Notes: a model not told the origin generated them from the letters alone. Counted from the first letter of the stretch, positions 1-6,650 are shown. The stretch: 21,258 nt of DNA from a virus (IMGVR_UViG_3300032607_000049:1-21258), one strand, 5' to 3'. Numbers and translations are program-made.

Positions 1-2
1 AC

Positions 3-176
3 ATGACAGATGAATACACATACGAAACCTACGATATGGCACGATTCCATATTCCTGACGGGCTGTACTCAATTGAAGAAATTGAGAAGATGCTTATTCA
101 CATGAAGGCGGCAAGGAAGCGGCAAGAAGAATACTTAAAGCGGTCAATCCAACCACTCAAGGAGAAGAACACATGA
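3..176 (+). CDS. small phage hypothetical protein (57 aa)
   Basis: An open frame of 57 codons starts with ATG at position 3 and ends with TGA at 174-176. The first bases read ATGA, so an upstream gene outside the window may end in the same ATGA overlap; only two bases precede the ATG, so a longer gene cannot be excluded. The protein is charged: an acidic, tyrosine-rich start (MTDEYTYETYDMARF), a central IEEIEKMLIHMKAARKR helix and the tail LKEKNT. The next gene starts inside its stop codon (ATGA at 173-176), which supports it as a real member of the operon. I recognise no family and assign no function. Confidence 0.65.
   Translation: MTDEYTYETYDMARFHIPDGLYSIEEIEKMLIHMKAARKRQEEYLKRSIQPLKEKNT
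159..171 (+). promoter_or_regulatory. ribosome binding site, copy 1 of a 13-base cassette
   Basis: AAGGAGAAGAACA lies just before the ATG at 173, with GGAG about 8 bases upstream. It sits inside the end of the preceding gene and encodes its C-terminal KEKN residues. An identical 13-base string serves the next start at 402. Confidence 0.7.
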
Positions 177-409
177 AACCAACAGCATGGTACGACCCAA
201 CTAACGGCATGGTCAGCACAGACAAAGACAGCCCTTTGTTTACACCACTTGGTCAGGTGTGGCCTTTGTGTCCACAGCGCCCTTGGGTAGGGCTGACGGA
301 TGAGGAGATTCTTTTAATCTCCGCTGACTGTGCCGCTTCTCATCAACACATGGACATCCAGTTTGCCAGAGCCATTGAAGCCAGACTAAAGGAGAAGAAC
401 AATGGATGA
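173..409 (+). CDS. small phage hypothetical protein (78 aa)
   Basis: The ATG overlaps the stop of the preceding gene by four bases and has a strong Shine-Dalgarno sequence about 8 bases upstream. The 78-residue protein has an N-terminal MKPTAWYDPTNGMVST stretch, a central PLCPQRPWVGLTDEEI segment and a helical C-terminus ending RLKEKNNG. The form WVGLTDEE followed by a helix is common in small accessory proteins of phage early operons, but I know no established function. The next gene begins 8 bases before its stop. The reading frame is well supported by context; function is unknown. Confidence 0.75.
   Translation: MKPTAWYDPTNGMVSTDKDSPLFTPLGQVWPLCPQRPWVGLTDEEILLISADCAASHQHMDIQFARAIEARLKEKNNG
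389..401 (+). promoter_or_regulatory. ribosome binding site, copy 2 of a 13-base cassette
   Basis: AAGGAGAAGAACA directly precedes the ATG at 402. It is identical to the copy at 159-171 and again codes for the LKEKN end of the upstream protein. This supports 402 as the start of the next gene. Confidence 0.7.
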
Positions 410-587
410 CGATGACATTCAAGAATACGAATCATCAGGGTGGCGCAAGCGTCAGATTGGATACAACCCCACCAACATACGCAACGCTACGCTAGAAGAA
501 GTTGCGCAAGAAATCGAGAAGATGACTGTGTTTGGCAAAGACACCATCGACAGCTTCGTAGTATTTATACGGGAGATGAAACGATAA
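402..587 (+). CDS. small acidic phage hypothetical protein (61 aa)
   Basis: The frame starts at ATG 402 behind a strong Shine-Dalgarno sequence and ends with TAA at 585-587. The 61-residue protein begins MDDDDIQEYESSGWRKR and continues with a helix rich in E and K (TLEEVAQEIEKM) and a hydrophobic end (DSFVVFIREMKR). Its stop overlaps the next start by one base (TAATG). No family is recognised. A longer alternative frame starting at 440 overlaps this gene and is not supported by a ribosome binding site. Confidence 0.72.
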   Translation: MDDDDIQEYESSGWRKRQIGYNPTNIRNATLEEVAQEIEKMTVFGKDTIDSFVVFIREMKR

Positions 588-766
588 TGCCAAGATCTAA
601 ACCATCTGAGCCAATAACATTTAGAAACATCCGTATGTCTGACAGACAGTGGATTATTTTTAACGAACTTGGCGGTGCTGAATGGTTACGTGGATTTCTT
701 GAAAAGAAAGCACCAATGCCCAAGCAATACTACGACAAACTTTTACAGGAAAAACAAAATGATTGA
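587..766 (+). CDS. small phage hypothetical protein (59 aa)
   Basis: I start this gene at the ATG of the TAATG junction (587-589), although the frame is open further upstream, because the upstream part is the shadow of the preceding gene. The 59-residue protein begins MPRSKPSEPITFRNIRMSD, continues with RQWIIFNELGGAEWLRGFLEKK, and ends in a lysine- and tyrosine-rich tail. The central helix-turn-helix-like stretch around residues 17-40, with LGGAEWLR, recalls small phage proteins that may bind DNA. That is a resemblance in shape only. It overlaps the next gene by 8 bases. Confidence 0.68.
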   Translation: MPRSKPSEPITFRNIRMSDRQWIIFNELGGAEWLRGFLEKKAPMPKQYYDKLLQEKQND

Positions 767-1007
767 ACCCGTAAAGCAACTGGAACTGTTCCCCACTGCT
801 AATGATATGCAGGTGGGGGGCGATCACTACATGGACAGGTGCATACAGCCTTGGGATTACATTGTCAGCAATAACCTTGGCTTCCTTGAAGGCAACATTG
901 TGAAGTACGTCACACGCTGGAAACATAAGAACGGAGTCGATGACTTGCGTAAAGCACAGCATTACTTAGCTAAACTGATTGAGGTGAGCGATGGCACAAA
1001 CCCCTGA
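759..1007 (+). CDS. DUF3310 family protein (T7 gp1.7-related)
   Basis: The 82-residue protein shows the DUF3310 signature almost throughout: GGDHY (20-24), IQPWDYI (29-35), LGFLEGNIVKYVTRWKHKNG (40-59) and DDLRKAQHYLAKLIE (61-75). The family includes T7 gp1.7, reported as an unusual nucleotide kinase active on dTMP and dGMP, so a role in the phage nucleotide supply is plausible. Activity of this short version is inferred. I start at ATG 759, which overlaps the previous stop by 8 bases and follows an AGGAAAAAC ribosome binding site, rather than at ATG 669, which lies inside the upstream gene. It overlaps the following nuclease gene by 17 bases. Confidence 0.88.
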   Translation: MIEPVKQLELFPTANDMQVGGDHYMDRCIQPWDYIVSNNLGFLEGNIVKYVTRWKHKNGVDDLRKAQHYLAKLIEVSDGTNP

Positions 1008-1404
1008 AGTCAAAGTCAAAGCCCGTGTGCGTGCCATCCTTGATGCACTGGGTATCTACTATTTCATGCCCCCTGCCAACGGATACGGTAGGCAAGGCAT
1101 CCCCGACATCATCTGCTGTATGGCTGGCAGGTTCGTAGCCATCGAGTGCAAGGCAGGCAAAGGTCAACTGACCGAGTTACAGAAGCGTGAGCTTGACAAG
1201 ATCATGAACGCCGATGGCCTGACCTATGTTGCACGAGAAGATAACTTAGTGGAACTCAAAGCCATGCTTCAAGAAGAGATAGCGCCTACACACAAACGTG
1301 TGGTCATCAAACGAATCCCTGCACCCCCCGGCACGGTATACAAATCAGCAAGTGAGATCATTGCCGAAGAAGGTCTTGACGTACTGGCTAGAAGGAACTC
1401 ATGA
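991..1404 (+). CDS. VRR-NUC domain nuclease
   Basis: The 137-residue protein carries the PD-(D/E)XK fold of the VRR-NUC family. An N-terminal acidic residue lies in TPEVKVKARV (E6), GIPDI holds D39, IECKAGKGQLTELQ holds E52 and K54 with Q59 behind, and YVAREDNLVELKAML closes the fold. VRR-NUC domains occur in FAN1-type structure-specific nucleases and as stand-alone phage proteins, where they are often near SNF2 helicases. About 40 residues (98-137) extend beyond the nuclease core and have no recognised fold. The start has a GAGGTGAG ribosome binding site about 6 bases upstream. It probably processes branched or broken DNA during phage replication. Confidence 0.88.
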   Translation: MAQTPEVKVKARVRAILDALGIYYFMPPANGYGRQGIPDIICCMAGRFVAIECKAGKGQLTELQKRELDKIMNADGLTYVAREDNLVELKAMLQEEIAPTHKRVVIKRIPAPPGTVYKSASEIIAEEGLDVLARRNS

Positions 1405-3284
1405 ACCTAATCACAATCGACTTTGAGACTTATTACGATCAGAAGTACAGCCTGACCAAGATCAGCACCGAAGAGTACGTGCGTCACGATAGGTATGAAA
1501 CCATTGGCTTTGCGTACAAGATAAACGATGAACGCTGTGTGTGGGTGACAGGCACCAAGGAGCACATCCAAAAGGTACTGGACACGTTGCCGTGGGATAC
1601 CTCACTTGTGCTGGCACACAACACCATGTTCGATGGCGCAATCTTGTCGTGGCGATACGGCGTCAAGCCCAAGGGCTGGCTAGATACCATGAGCATGGGG
1701 CGTGCCCTGCATGGCGTGGATCAAAGCGTGTCTCTTTCGGCAATGGCTTTACGTTATGGTGTAGGTGAGAAGGGTACAGAAGTAAGCGCCGCGATTGGTA
1801 TAGCGCGAGAGTTCTTTGGCTTTGAGCAACTTCGTCAGTACGGTGAGTACTGCCGCAATGATGTGGAGTTAACGTACAACATCTTTCAGATGATGATGCA
1901 AGCAGGATTTCCTAAGAGTGAACTTAAGCTGATTGATCTGACGTTGAGTATGTTCATTCACCCCGTGCTGAAGCTGGACACCGAAGCGTTGAAAGCGCAC
2001 CTTGTTACCACGGTGGCTCAGAAGAAAGCCCATCTGGTCAGTGCACTGCAAGCTGTGGGCAAGCAAGACCTTGCGGTCAAGCACATCCTTGGTGATGAGG
2101 AAGTACAGGCAGAGGTACGCAAAACCTTGATGAGCAACGTGCAGTTTGCCACCATGCTCAAGGGCTTGGATGTAGAAGCCCCCACCAAGATCAGCCCTAC
2201 CACGGGTAAGCTAACCCTAGCCTTGGCCAAGAATGACGAGGCGTTCAAAGAGTTGCTTGAGCACGATGACCCACGGGTGCAAGCCCTGTGTGCGGCACGC
2301 ATCGGCACCAAATCAACCTTAGAAGAAACCCGTACACAACGGTTCATTGACATTAGCCACCGTGGGGCGTTCCCTGTACCCCTTAGATACTATGCTGCCC
2401 ACACGGGTAGGTGGGGTGGCACAGATTCAGTTAACTTGCAGAACCTGCCAAGCCGTGGGCCAAACGCAGGCAAGCTGAAGAAGGCGATCCTCGCACCCGA
2501 GGGTTATGTGTTTATTGATGCTGACTCATCCTCCATTGAAGCCCGTACGTTGGCTTGGGAGTCGGGTCAGGATGACTTAGTGAAGGCATTTGCAAATGGT
2601 GAAGACGTATACAAAATCATGGCTTCAGCTATATATGGCAAGGCGGTTAAAGAAGTTTCACACGGCGAGAGGTTTGTTGGTAAAACAACCATCTTGGGCG
2701 CGGGGTACGGTATGGGAGCGCCTAAATTTAAAGCGCAACTCAAAACTTTCGGGGTGGACATTGAAGACGACACGTCGAAACGGGTCATTGAAACTTATCG
2801 CAACACATACCCCATGATCCCTGTGTTGTGGCGCGAAGCGCAAGAAGCCTTACGTTGCATGAGCCGTGGCATGACCATGAAGCTTGGGCGGGATGGCCTG
2901 TTGACTGTCGATAATAAAGGCATCCTCCTACCAAACGGGCTACACATTTACTACAGTGTGTTGGATGAGTCCATTGAGAATGACAAGCGGCAGTTTACAT
3001 ACCAGACGCGCAATGGGCGCATTAAAATTTATGGTGGAAAAGTTGTAGAAAACTTCACACAGGCCATTGCGCGGTGTATCATTGGCGATCAAATGCTAAA
3101 AATTGCTAAGCGATACAAGGTCGTGCTTACTGTGCACGATGCTATTGGTATTATCGCTAGGCAAGAAGAAGCCGATGAAGCACGTGCTTATGTGGAATCC
3201 TGCATGCGTTGGGTTCCGTCATGGGCTGAAGGTTTACCTGTCAACTGCGAAAGCGGTATGGGATTGAGTTACGGAGATTGTTGA
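1401..3284 (+). CDS. family A DNA polymerase with 3'-5' exonuclease domain
   Basis: The 627-residue protein is a replicative polymerase of the Pol I/T7 type. The exonuclease domain (about 1-165) has Exo I ITIDFET (D7, E9), Exo II around NTMFDGA (D78) and Exo III YCRNDVELT (Y150, D154). The polymerase domain follows: the TGRW...NLQNLP region (335-350), motif A FIDADSSSIEAR (D373, E380), motif B on the O helix R424-xxx-K428-x7-Y436-G, and motif C LTVHDA (H579, D580). Catalytic aspartates are present, so it should be active. The residue equivalent to E. coli F762 is leucine (L432), and motif C has alanine where VHDE is usual. It is shorter than T7 gp5 (704 aa). It overlaps the VRR-NUC gene by 4 bases (ATGA) and has AAGGA upstream. 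Confidence 0.95.
   Translation: MNLITIDFETYYDQKYSLTKISTEEYVRHDRYETIGFAYKINDERCVWVTGTKEHIQKVLDTLPWDTSLVLAHNTMFDGAILSWRYGVKPKGWLDTMSMGRALHGVDQSVSLSAMALRYGVGEKGTEVSAAIGIAREFFGFEQLRQYGEYCRNDVELTYNIFQMMMQAGFPKSELKLIDLTLSMFIHPVLKLDTEALKAHLVTTVAQKKAHLVSALQAVGKQDLAVKHILGDEEVQAEVRKTLMSNVQFATMLKGLDVEAPTKISPTTGKLTLALAKNDEAFKELLEHDDPRVQALCAARIGTKSTLEETRTQRFIDISHRGAFPVPLRYYAAHTGRWGGTDSVNLQNLPSRGPNAGKLKKAILAPEGYVFIDADSSSIEARTLAWESGQDDLVKAFANGEDVYKIMASAIYGKAVKEVSHGERFVGKTTILGAGYGMGAPKFKAQLKTFGVDIEDDTSKRVIETYRNTYPMIPVLWREAQEALRCMSRGMTMKLGRDGLLTVDNKGILLPNGLHIYYSVLDESIENDKRQFTYQTRNGRIKIYGGKVVENFTQAIARCIIGDQMLKIAKRYKVVLTVHDAIGIIARQEEADEARAYVESCMRWVPSWAEGLPVNCESGMGLSYGDC
3273..3276 (+). promoter_or_regulatory. 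ribosome binding site deciding the start at 3284
   Basis: GGAG lies 7 bases before ATG 3284. In-frame TTG codons at 3278 and 3281 are too close to it, so the ATG at 3284 is the better start. Confidence 0.6.
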
Positions 3285-3955
3285 TGACGAAGATTCCTGC
3301 ATGGTCATTCAGTAGCTTGAAGACGTTTACCACTTGCCCCAAGAAGTTCTACCACACCAAGGTACTCAAGGATGTCAAAGAACCCGAGGGTGAGCAAGCC
3401 CTCTACGGCAAGCTGGTGCATGAGGTTGCTGAGTTGTACATACGGGATGGCAAGGAGATACCTGAGAAGTTTGCCTTCATCAAGCCTGCGCTCGATAGCC
3501 TGCTCAAGATACAAGGCGAGAAGTTCTGTGAATTAAAGATGGCACTGACTGAGAAGCTAGAACCTTGTGACTTCTTCTCCCCTGACTGTTGGTTCCGTGG
3601 CGTGGCTGACCTGTTGATTGTTGACCGTGAGAAGGGGGAAGCCCGTGTGGTTGACTACAAGCTAGGTAAGTCCCGCTACGCTGACCTAGGCCAGTTGGAA
3701 CTTATGGCACTTGCGGTGTTTAAGATGTTCCCAGAAGTCAAGAAGGTCAAAGGTGGCTTGTTGTTCCTGTCGGAAGACAAGTTTGTGCCATCTGTCTTTG
3801 AAGTAGAGCAACAGCACAGATACTGGGGCAATTGGATGCCCAAGGTCATGATGTTGGAAGGTGCCTACAGTGCAGATATTTGGAATGCAAAACCCAACGG
3901 TTTGTGTAAAAATTACTGCTGGGTGTCATCCTGCGCCCATTGTGGAAGGAAATGA
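3284..3955 (+). CDS. Cas4/AddB/RecB-like PD-(D/E)XK nuclease with cysteine cluster
   Basis: The 223-residue protein has the RecB-type nuclease motifs in order: an N-terminal FTTCPKKFYH (C18), YGKLVHE (H46), GVADLL (D109), VVDYKLGK (D124, K126) and GQLELMALAVF (Q137). The C-terminus has four cysteines, C208, C212, C217 and C220, which could hold an Fe-S cluster, alone or with C18, as in Cas4 and AddB. Such proteins are 5'-3' exonucleases or end-processing enzymes. Beside the polymerase it may do the job of the T7 gp6 exonuclease, which is an inference. The ATG shares one base with the polymerase stop (TGATG), so translation is probably coupled. Confidence 0.88.
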   Translation: MTKIPAWSFSSLKTFTTCPKKFYHTKVLKDVKEPEGEQALYGKLVHEVAELYIRDGKEIPEKFAFIKPALDSLLKIQGEKFCELKMALTEKLEPCDFFSPDCWFRGVADLLIVDREKGEARVVDYKLGKSRYADLGQLELMALAVFKMFPEVKKVKGGLLFLSEDKFVPSVFEVEQQHRYWGNWMPKVMMLEGAYSADIWNAKPNGLCKNYCWVSSCAHCGRK

Positions 3956-3956
3956 T

Positions 3957-4235
3957 ATGCCCTATGTAAACAAACCTAGACCCTACCAAAAAGAATACCA
4001 ACAGCAGTTGGACAGAAATGAATTACCTACAAGACGCAAACGTGAACAAGCCCGTGACCTATACGACAAAGAAGGCATTGACCGTAAGGGAAAAGATATT
4101 GACCACAAGCGCCCACTATCTAAGGGTGGAAGCACCGCCAAAGGTAACTTGCAACTCAAGACGCCCAGTGCCAACCGTTCATTTAGTCGCAACAGCGACC
4201 ACACTGTGAAGGTAAACAAACCTAAGAAAAAATAA
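3957..4235 (+). CDS. small HNH-type endonuclease-like protein
   Basis: The 92-residue protein is very basic. Its centre reads GKDIDHKRPLSKGGST followed by GNLQLKTPSANRS, which fits an HNH fold: D49-H50 in the first strand, the PLSKGG turn, N64 in GNLQL and N73 in the final helix. The zinc cysteines of many HNH enzymes are absent. I start at ATG 3957, one base after the previous stop and behind AAGGAAATG, and not at the upstream in-frame ATG inside the nuclease gene. A role in resolving branched DNA or cutting host DNA is possible, but the terminal histidine of the classical motif is not obvious. Confidence 0.72.
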   Translation: MPYVNKPRPYQKEYQQQLDRNELPTRRKREQARDLYDKEGIDRKGKDIDHKRPLSKGGSTAKGNLQLKTPSANRSFSRNSDHTVKVNKPKKK

Positions 4236-4414
4236 TACGTGTTGCGTTAGGTGTGAGTGGTGGACACGGGGGGCTTTTTGAATTGAACCCTTTAAACCGC
4301 ATCAGTCAGAGTCTTTATTTTTCGTTTAGATGATCTGACCGAATGACACCCGTAAGGTGTTACTTAATGATCGAAGTGAATGTCACTTTCGGTCTGTTAT
4401 GCATTGGAACATGT
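4236..4414 (+). promoter_or_regulatory. non-coding leader of the SNF2 helicase gene
   Basis: This is the longest gap between + strand genes. It begins with a weak possible hairpin, CGTGT (4238-4242) against ACACG (4264-4268), followed by GGGGGGC and a run of five T, which might be a leaky terminator of the upstream operon. The second half holds a foldable element. I found no convincing -35/-10 pair. An in-frame ATG at 4343 falls inside the folded element and lacks a ribosome binding site. Confidence 0.5.
4337..4394 (+). ncRNA. candidate three-way-junction RNA element in the leader
   Basis: Three stems fit together. P1 pairs GACCGA (4337-4342) with TCGGTC (4389-4394), 6 of 6 Watson-Crick. P2 pairs TGACACC (4344-4350) with GGTGTTA (4356-4362), 7 pairs including one G-U, with loop CGTAA. 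P3 pairs AAGTGA (4374-4379) with TCACTT (4383-4388), 6 pairs with a three-base loop, and abuts P1 directly. An 11-base linker joins P2 and P3. P3 can instead extend as CGAAGTGA/TCACTTTCG, which breaks P1, so two folds compete. This resembles a cis-regulatory leader about 20 bases before the helicase start. No known riboswitch class was recognised. Confidence 0.4.
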
Positions 4415-5971
4415 ATGGAAATCATTGACGGAAAAGCACTAAAACTTAAATTAAAGAACCCGTACAGGGTCTTAAACGTGATACCCAAGAGCGCGTTGCT
4501 TGAGGAAGGCCCCATCAGTACAGTGATGGTGCACTGGGGTTTGGAAGAAGCGCAGGTATTAAAGAACCTGAAGGTAAAGAACGTACCATCCCCCATCGTT
4601 GCCAAGTATGGATGGCCGGGCATCTATCAACCGTTCACACATCAAAAACAAACAGCCGCGTTCCTTACCCTGCACAGGCGTGCCTTCTGCTTCTCAGAGC
4701 CGGGAACTGGTAAAACTTTGTCTATCACATGGGCGTGTGATTACTTGATGAACGCCAAGCACATCAAACGTGTGCTCATTATTTGCCCTCTCTCAATCAT
4801 GCAGTCAGCGTGGCAGAACGACATCTTCAAAGGTGCGATGCACCGCAAGGTTGGGATTGCCTATGGCTCAAAAGAGAAACGTCAGCAGATCATCAACTCA
4901 GATGCTGAATTTGTAATCATCAATTACGATGGTGTTCCCATTGTGGAAGACGACATCATCAAGGCAGGCTTTGACATGGTGGTGATCGATGAAGCTAACG
5001 CCTACAAGACTGCAACTACCACACGCTGGCGCACCCTGAACCGGATCGTCAGACCAAATATGTGGTTGTGGATGTTGACAGGTACACCTGCCTCGCAGTC
5101 GCCCCTTGATGCATATGGTTTGGCTAAGCTAGTTAACCCATCGGCTGCACCCCGTAGCTTCTCCATGTACCGCGATCAGGTGATGAACAAGATCACTCAG
5201 TTCAAGTGGGCACCCAAACGAAACGCAGAGCAAACGGTTAACACACTGCTACAGCCTGCGATCAGGTTCACCAAAGAGCAATGCCTTGACCTGCCGGACT
5301 TGCTGTACGCAGAGCGTGAAGTACCTATGACCGCACAGCAGATACGCTACTACGAGAAGCTACGCAAGGTGATGGCTATGCAGGCGGCAGGGGAGGAAGT
5401 CACGGCCATCAACGCCGCCGCTAAGCTGAATAAGCTACTACAGATTTCCTGTGGCGCAGTCTATTCCGATAGTGGTGAGATTGTGACCTTTGACTCTAGC
5501 AGTCGAACAGCGGTGCTCAAAGAAGTCATTGACGAATCCAGCCATAAGGTATTGGTGTTTGCCCCATACCGCCATGCCATTGAGATTTTGTTCGAGGAAC
5601 TGCGTAGGGATGGCTACACAGTGGATGTGATACACGGGGGTGTACCTGCTGGCAGGCGCACAGAAATATTCCGTAAGTTTCAAGATGAGAAAGACCCACA
5701 GGTGCTTGTCATACAACCCCAAGCTGCATCACACGGTGTCACCTTGCACGCGGCAAACACGATTGTATGGTGGGCACCCATTACATCATACGAGACATAC
5801 GCGCAAGCCAATGCACGTATCCACAGGGCAGGGCAAGTTAACAAATGTTTGGTTGTCAAGCTCCAAGGAAGTCCAGTAGAGGCCAAGCTGTACAAGGCTT
5901 TAGAAACAAAAGAGTTAGCGCAGTTTAATTTAATGGAACTTTATAAAGAGGAATTCGACCTGAACAAATAA
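4415..5971 (+). CDS. SNF2-type superfamily 2 DNA helicase/translocase
   Basis: The 518-residue protein has a full SF2 helicase core: the FTHQKQTAAFL entry (Q-like region, about 74-84), Walker A SEPGTGKT (94-101) with K100, motif Ia LIICPLS, Walker B VVIDEANA (D192, E193), motif III LTGTPASQSP (221-230), motif V QPQAASHGVTL, and motif VI QANARIHRAGQ (464-474). The RIHRAGQ motif and overall order are typical of SNF2/SWI2-like ATPases. Such phage enzymes probably unwind or remodel DNA at replication forks. I start at ATG 4415 with GGAA 5 bases upstream; an ATG at 4343 would add 24 residues lying in the structured leader. Position VI residues and the ATPase lysine are intact, so it should be active. 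Confidence 0.9.
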   Translation: MEIIDGKALKLKLKNPYRVLNVIPKSALLEEGPISTVMVHWGLEEAQVLKNLKVKNVPSPIVAKYGWPGIYQPFTHQKQTAAFLTLHRRAFCFSEPGTGKTLSITWACDYLMNAKHIKRVLIICPLSIMQSAWQNDIFKGAMHRKVGIAYGSKEKRQQIINSDAEFVIINYDGVPIVEDDIIKAGFDMVVIDEANAYKTATTTRWRTLNRIVRPNMWLWMLTGTPASQSPLDAYGLAKLVNPSAAPRSFSMYRDQVMNKITQFKWAPKRNAEQTVNTLLQPAIRFTKEQCLDLPDLLYAEREVPMTAQQIRYYEKLRKVMAMQAAGEEVTAINAAAKLNKLLQISCGAVYSDSGEIVTFDSSSRTAVLKEVIDESSHKVLVFAPYRHAIEILFEELRRDGYTVDVIHGGVPAGRRTEIFRKFQDEKDPQVLVIQPQAASHGVTLHAANTIVWWAPITSYETYAQANARIHRAGQVNKCLVVKLQGSPVEAKLYKALETKELAQFNLMELYKEEFDLNK

Positions 5972-5985
5972 ATTTATGGAGGTAC

Positions 5986-6013
5986 TTGACAAAGTAAAGA
6001 TAGGATGTATCAT
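5986..6013 (+). promoter_or_regulatory. sigma70-like promoter
   Basis: A perfect -35 box TTGACA (5986-5991) and a -10 box TATCAT (6008-6013, five of six consensus bases) are separated by 16 bases. The expected start of transcription is near 6020, about 20 bases before ATG 6041. It would let host RNA polymerase transcribe the 6041-10897 genes independently of the upstream operon. Confidence 0.72.
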
Positions 6014-6040
6014 TAACCAAAAAACGAAACGGAAAGCAAC

Positions 6041-6430
6041 ATGGATATAACAGCAGATAAATTAGTACGCGTATACATTAAGATGCGCGATGCTCGTGCC
6101 GCCCTCAAAGCGAAGTACGAAGCAGAAGACCTTGCAATCAAAGAGCAAATGGGTTTGGTCGAATCAAACTTGCTTGAGACTTGCAAAGCAACGGGAGCCG
6201 AGAGTATTAAGACGGCCCACGGCACAGCGATACGTACAGTGCAAACACGCTACTGGACAGGCGACTGGGCTGCAATGCACAAATTCATCCGTGACCATGA
6301 CGCACTTGACTTAGTTGAGAGGCGCATATCGCAGTTGAATATGAAAGAGTTCCTACGGGAAAATCCTGATGTACTTCCAACGGGATTGAACGTGGATCAC
6401 AAATATACTGTAACTGTCAGGAGAAGCTAA
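6041..6430 (+). CDS. conserved phage protein with N-terminal coiled coil (129 aa)
   Basis: The N-terminal third (about 1-45) is a charged helix likely to form a coiled coil (RDARAALKAKYEAEDLAIKE). A beta-like TAHGTAIRTVQTRYWTGDW segment follows, then helices with FIRDHDALDLVERRI and NMKEFLRENPDVLPTGLN, and a C-terminal strand YTVTVRRS. The layout resembles a phage protein often found beside SSB-like and HTH genes. It also recalls coiled-coil modulators such as Gam or Gp157-like proteins, but I cannot assign a function. The ATG has GGAAAG 6-8 bases upstream and is the first gene after the 5986-6013 promoter. Confidence 0.78.
   Translation: MDITADKLVRVYIKMRDARAALKAKYEAEDLAIKEQMGLVESNLLETCKATGAESIKTAHGTAIRTVQTRYWTGDWAAMHKFIRDHDALDLVERRISQLNMKEFLRENPDVLPTGLNVDHKYTVTVRRS
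6419..6423 (+). promoter_or_regulatory. ribosome binding site for the TTG start at 6432
   Basis: AGGAG sits 8 bases before TTG 6432. No in-frame ATG or GTG is placed as well, so TTG is the likely start. The rare start codon may keep this HTH protein at a low level. Confidence 0.6.
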
Positions 6431-6431
6431 A

Positions 6432-6650
6432 TTGGAAACTGCCCTTACGTTGGCGCAGGTGGCAAAGCTATTGCAAGTCGCGCCGTCAACTGTTCACGCG
6501 CTTATCAAGGAAGAAAATCTTGAGAAGCGTATACCTTTCATCCGCGTTGGTAAGAACTATCGATTCTTCGCTAGTGACCTTGCTAAATTTTTTAACATTG
6601 ACTTAGAAATCATTAACACTTTCATCAAAAAGGAAACCCCGAATGTCTGA
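6432..6650 (+). CDS. small helix-turn-helix protein, MerR/excisionase-like
   Basis: The 72-residue protein has the HTH_17 (excisionase/MerR-type) arrangement: LTLAQVAKLLQVAPSTVHALIKEE (6-29) as the HTH, a KRIPFIRVGKNYRF wing (32-45) and the FFASDLAKFF helix (45-54). Proteins of this kind bind specific DNA and act as excisionases, regulators or replication initiator accessories. No integrase is visible in the window, so an excisionase role is less supported than transcriptional control. The start is TTG behind AGGAG. The stop overlaps the next start by 8 bases, which suggests coupled translation with the SSB-like gene. Confidence 0.8.
   Translation: METALTLAQVAKLLQVAPSTVHALIKEENLEKRIPFIRVGKNYRFFASDLAKFFNIDLEIINTFIKKETPNV

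Noticed and set aside
440-586. Longer start at ATG 440 for the small gene ending at 766
   Set aside because: The extra part overlaps the gene at 402-587 in another frame and lacks a ribosome binding site; ATG 587 sits at a typical TAATG junction.
4238-4279. Rho-independent terminator after the HNH-like gene
   Set aside because: Only a 5-base stem with a loop of about 21 bases precedes the T-run; too weak to call as a terminator.
4330-4400. Hammerhead ribozyme in the helicase leader
   Set aside because: The three-stem shape invites the idea, but the CUGANGA and GAAA core elements are not in the junction.
4343-4414. Longer start at ATG 4343 for the SNF2 helicase
   Set aside because: No ribosome binding site, and it falls within stems of the proposed leader RNA; ATG 4415 has GGAA at good distance. 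It cannot be fully excluded.
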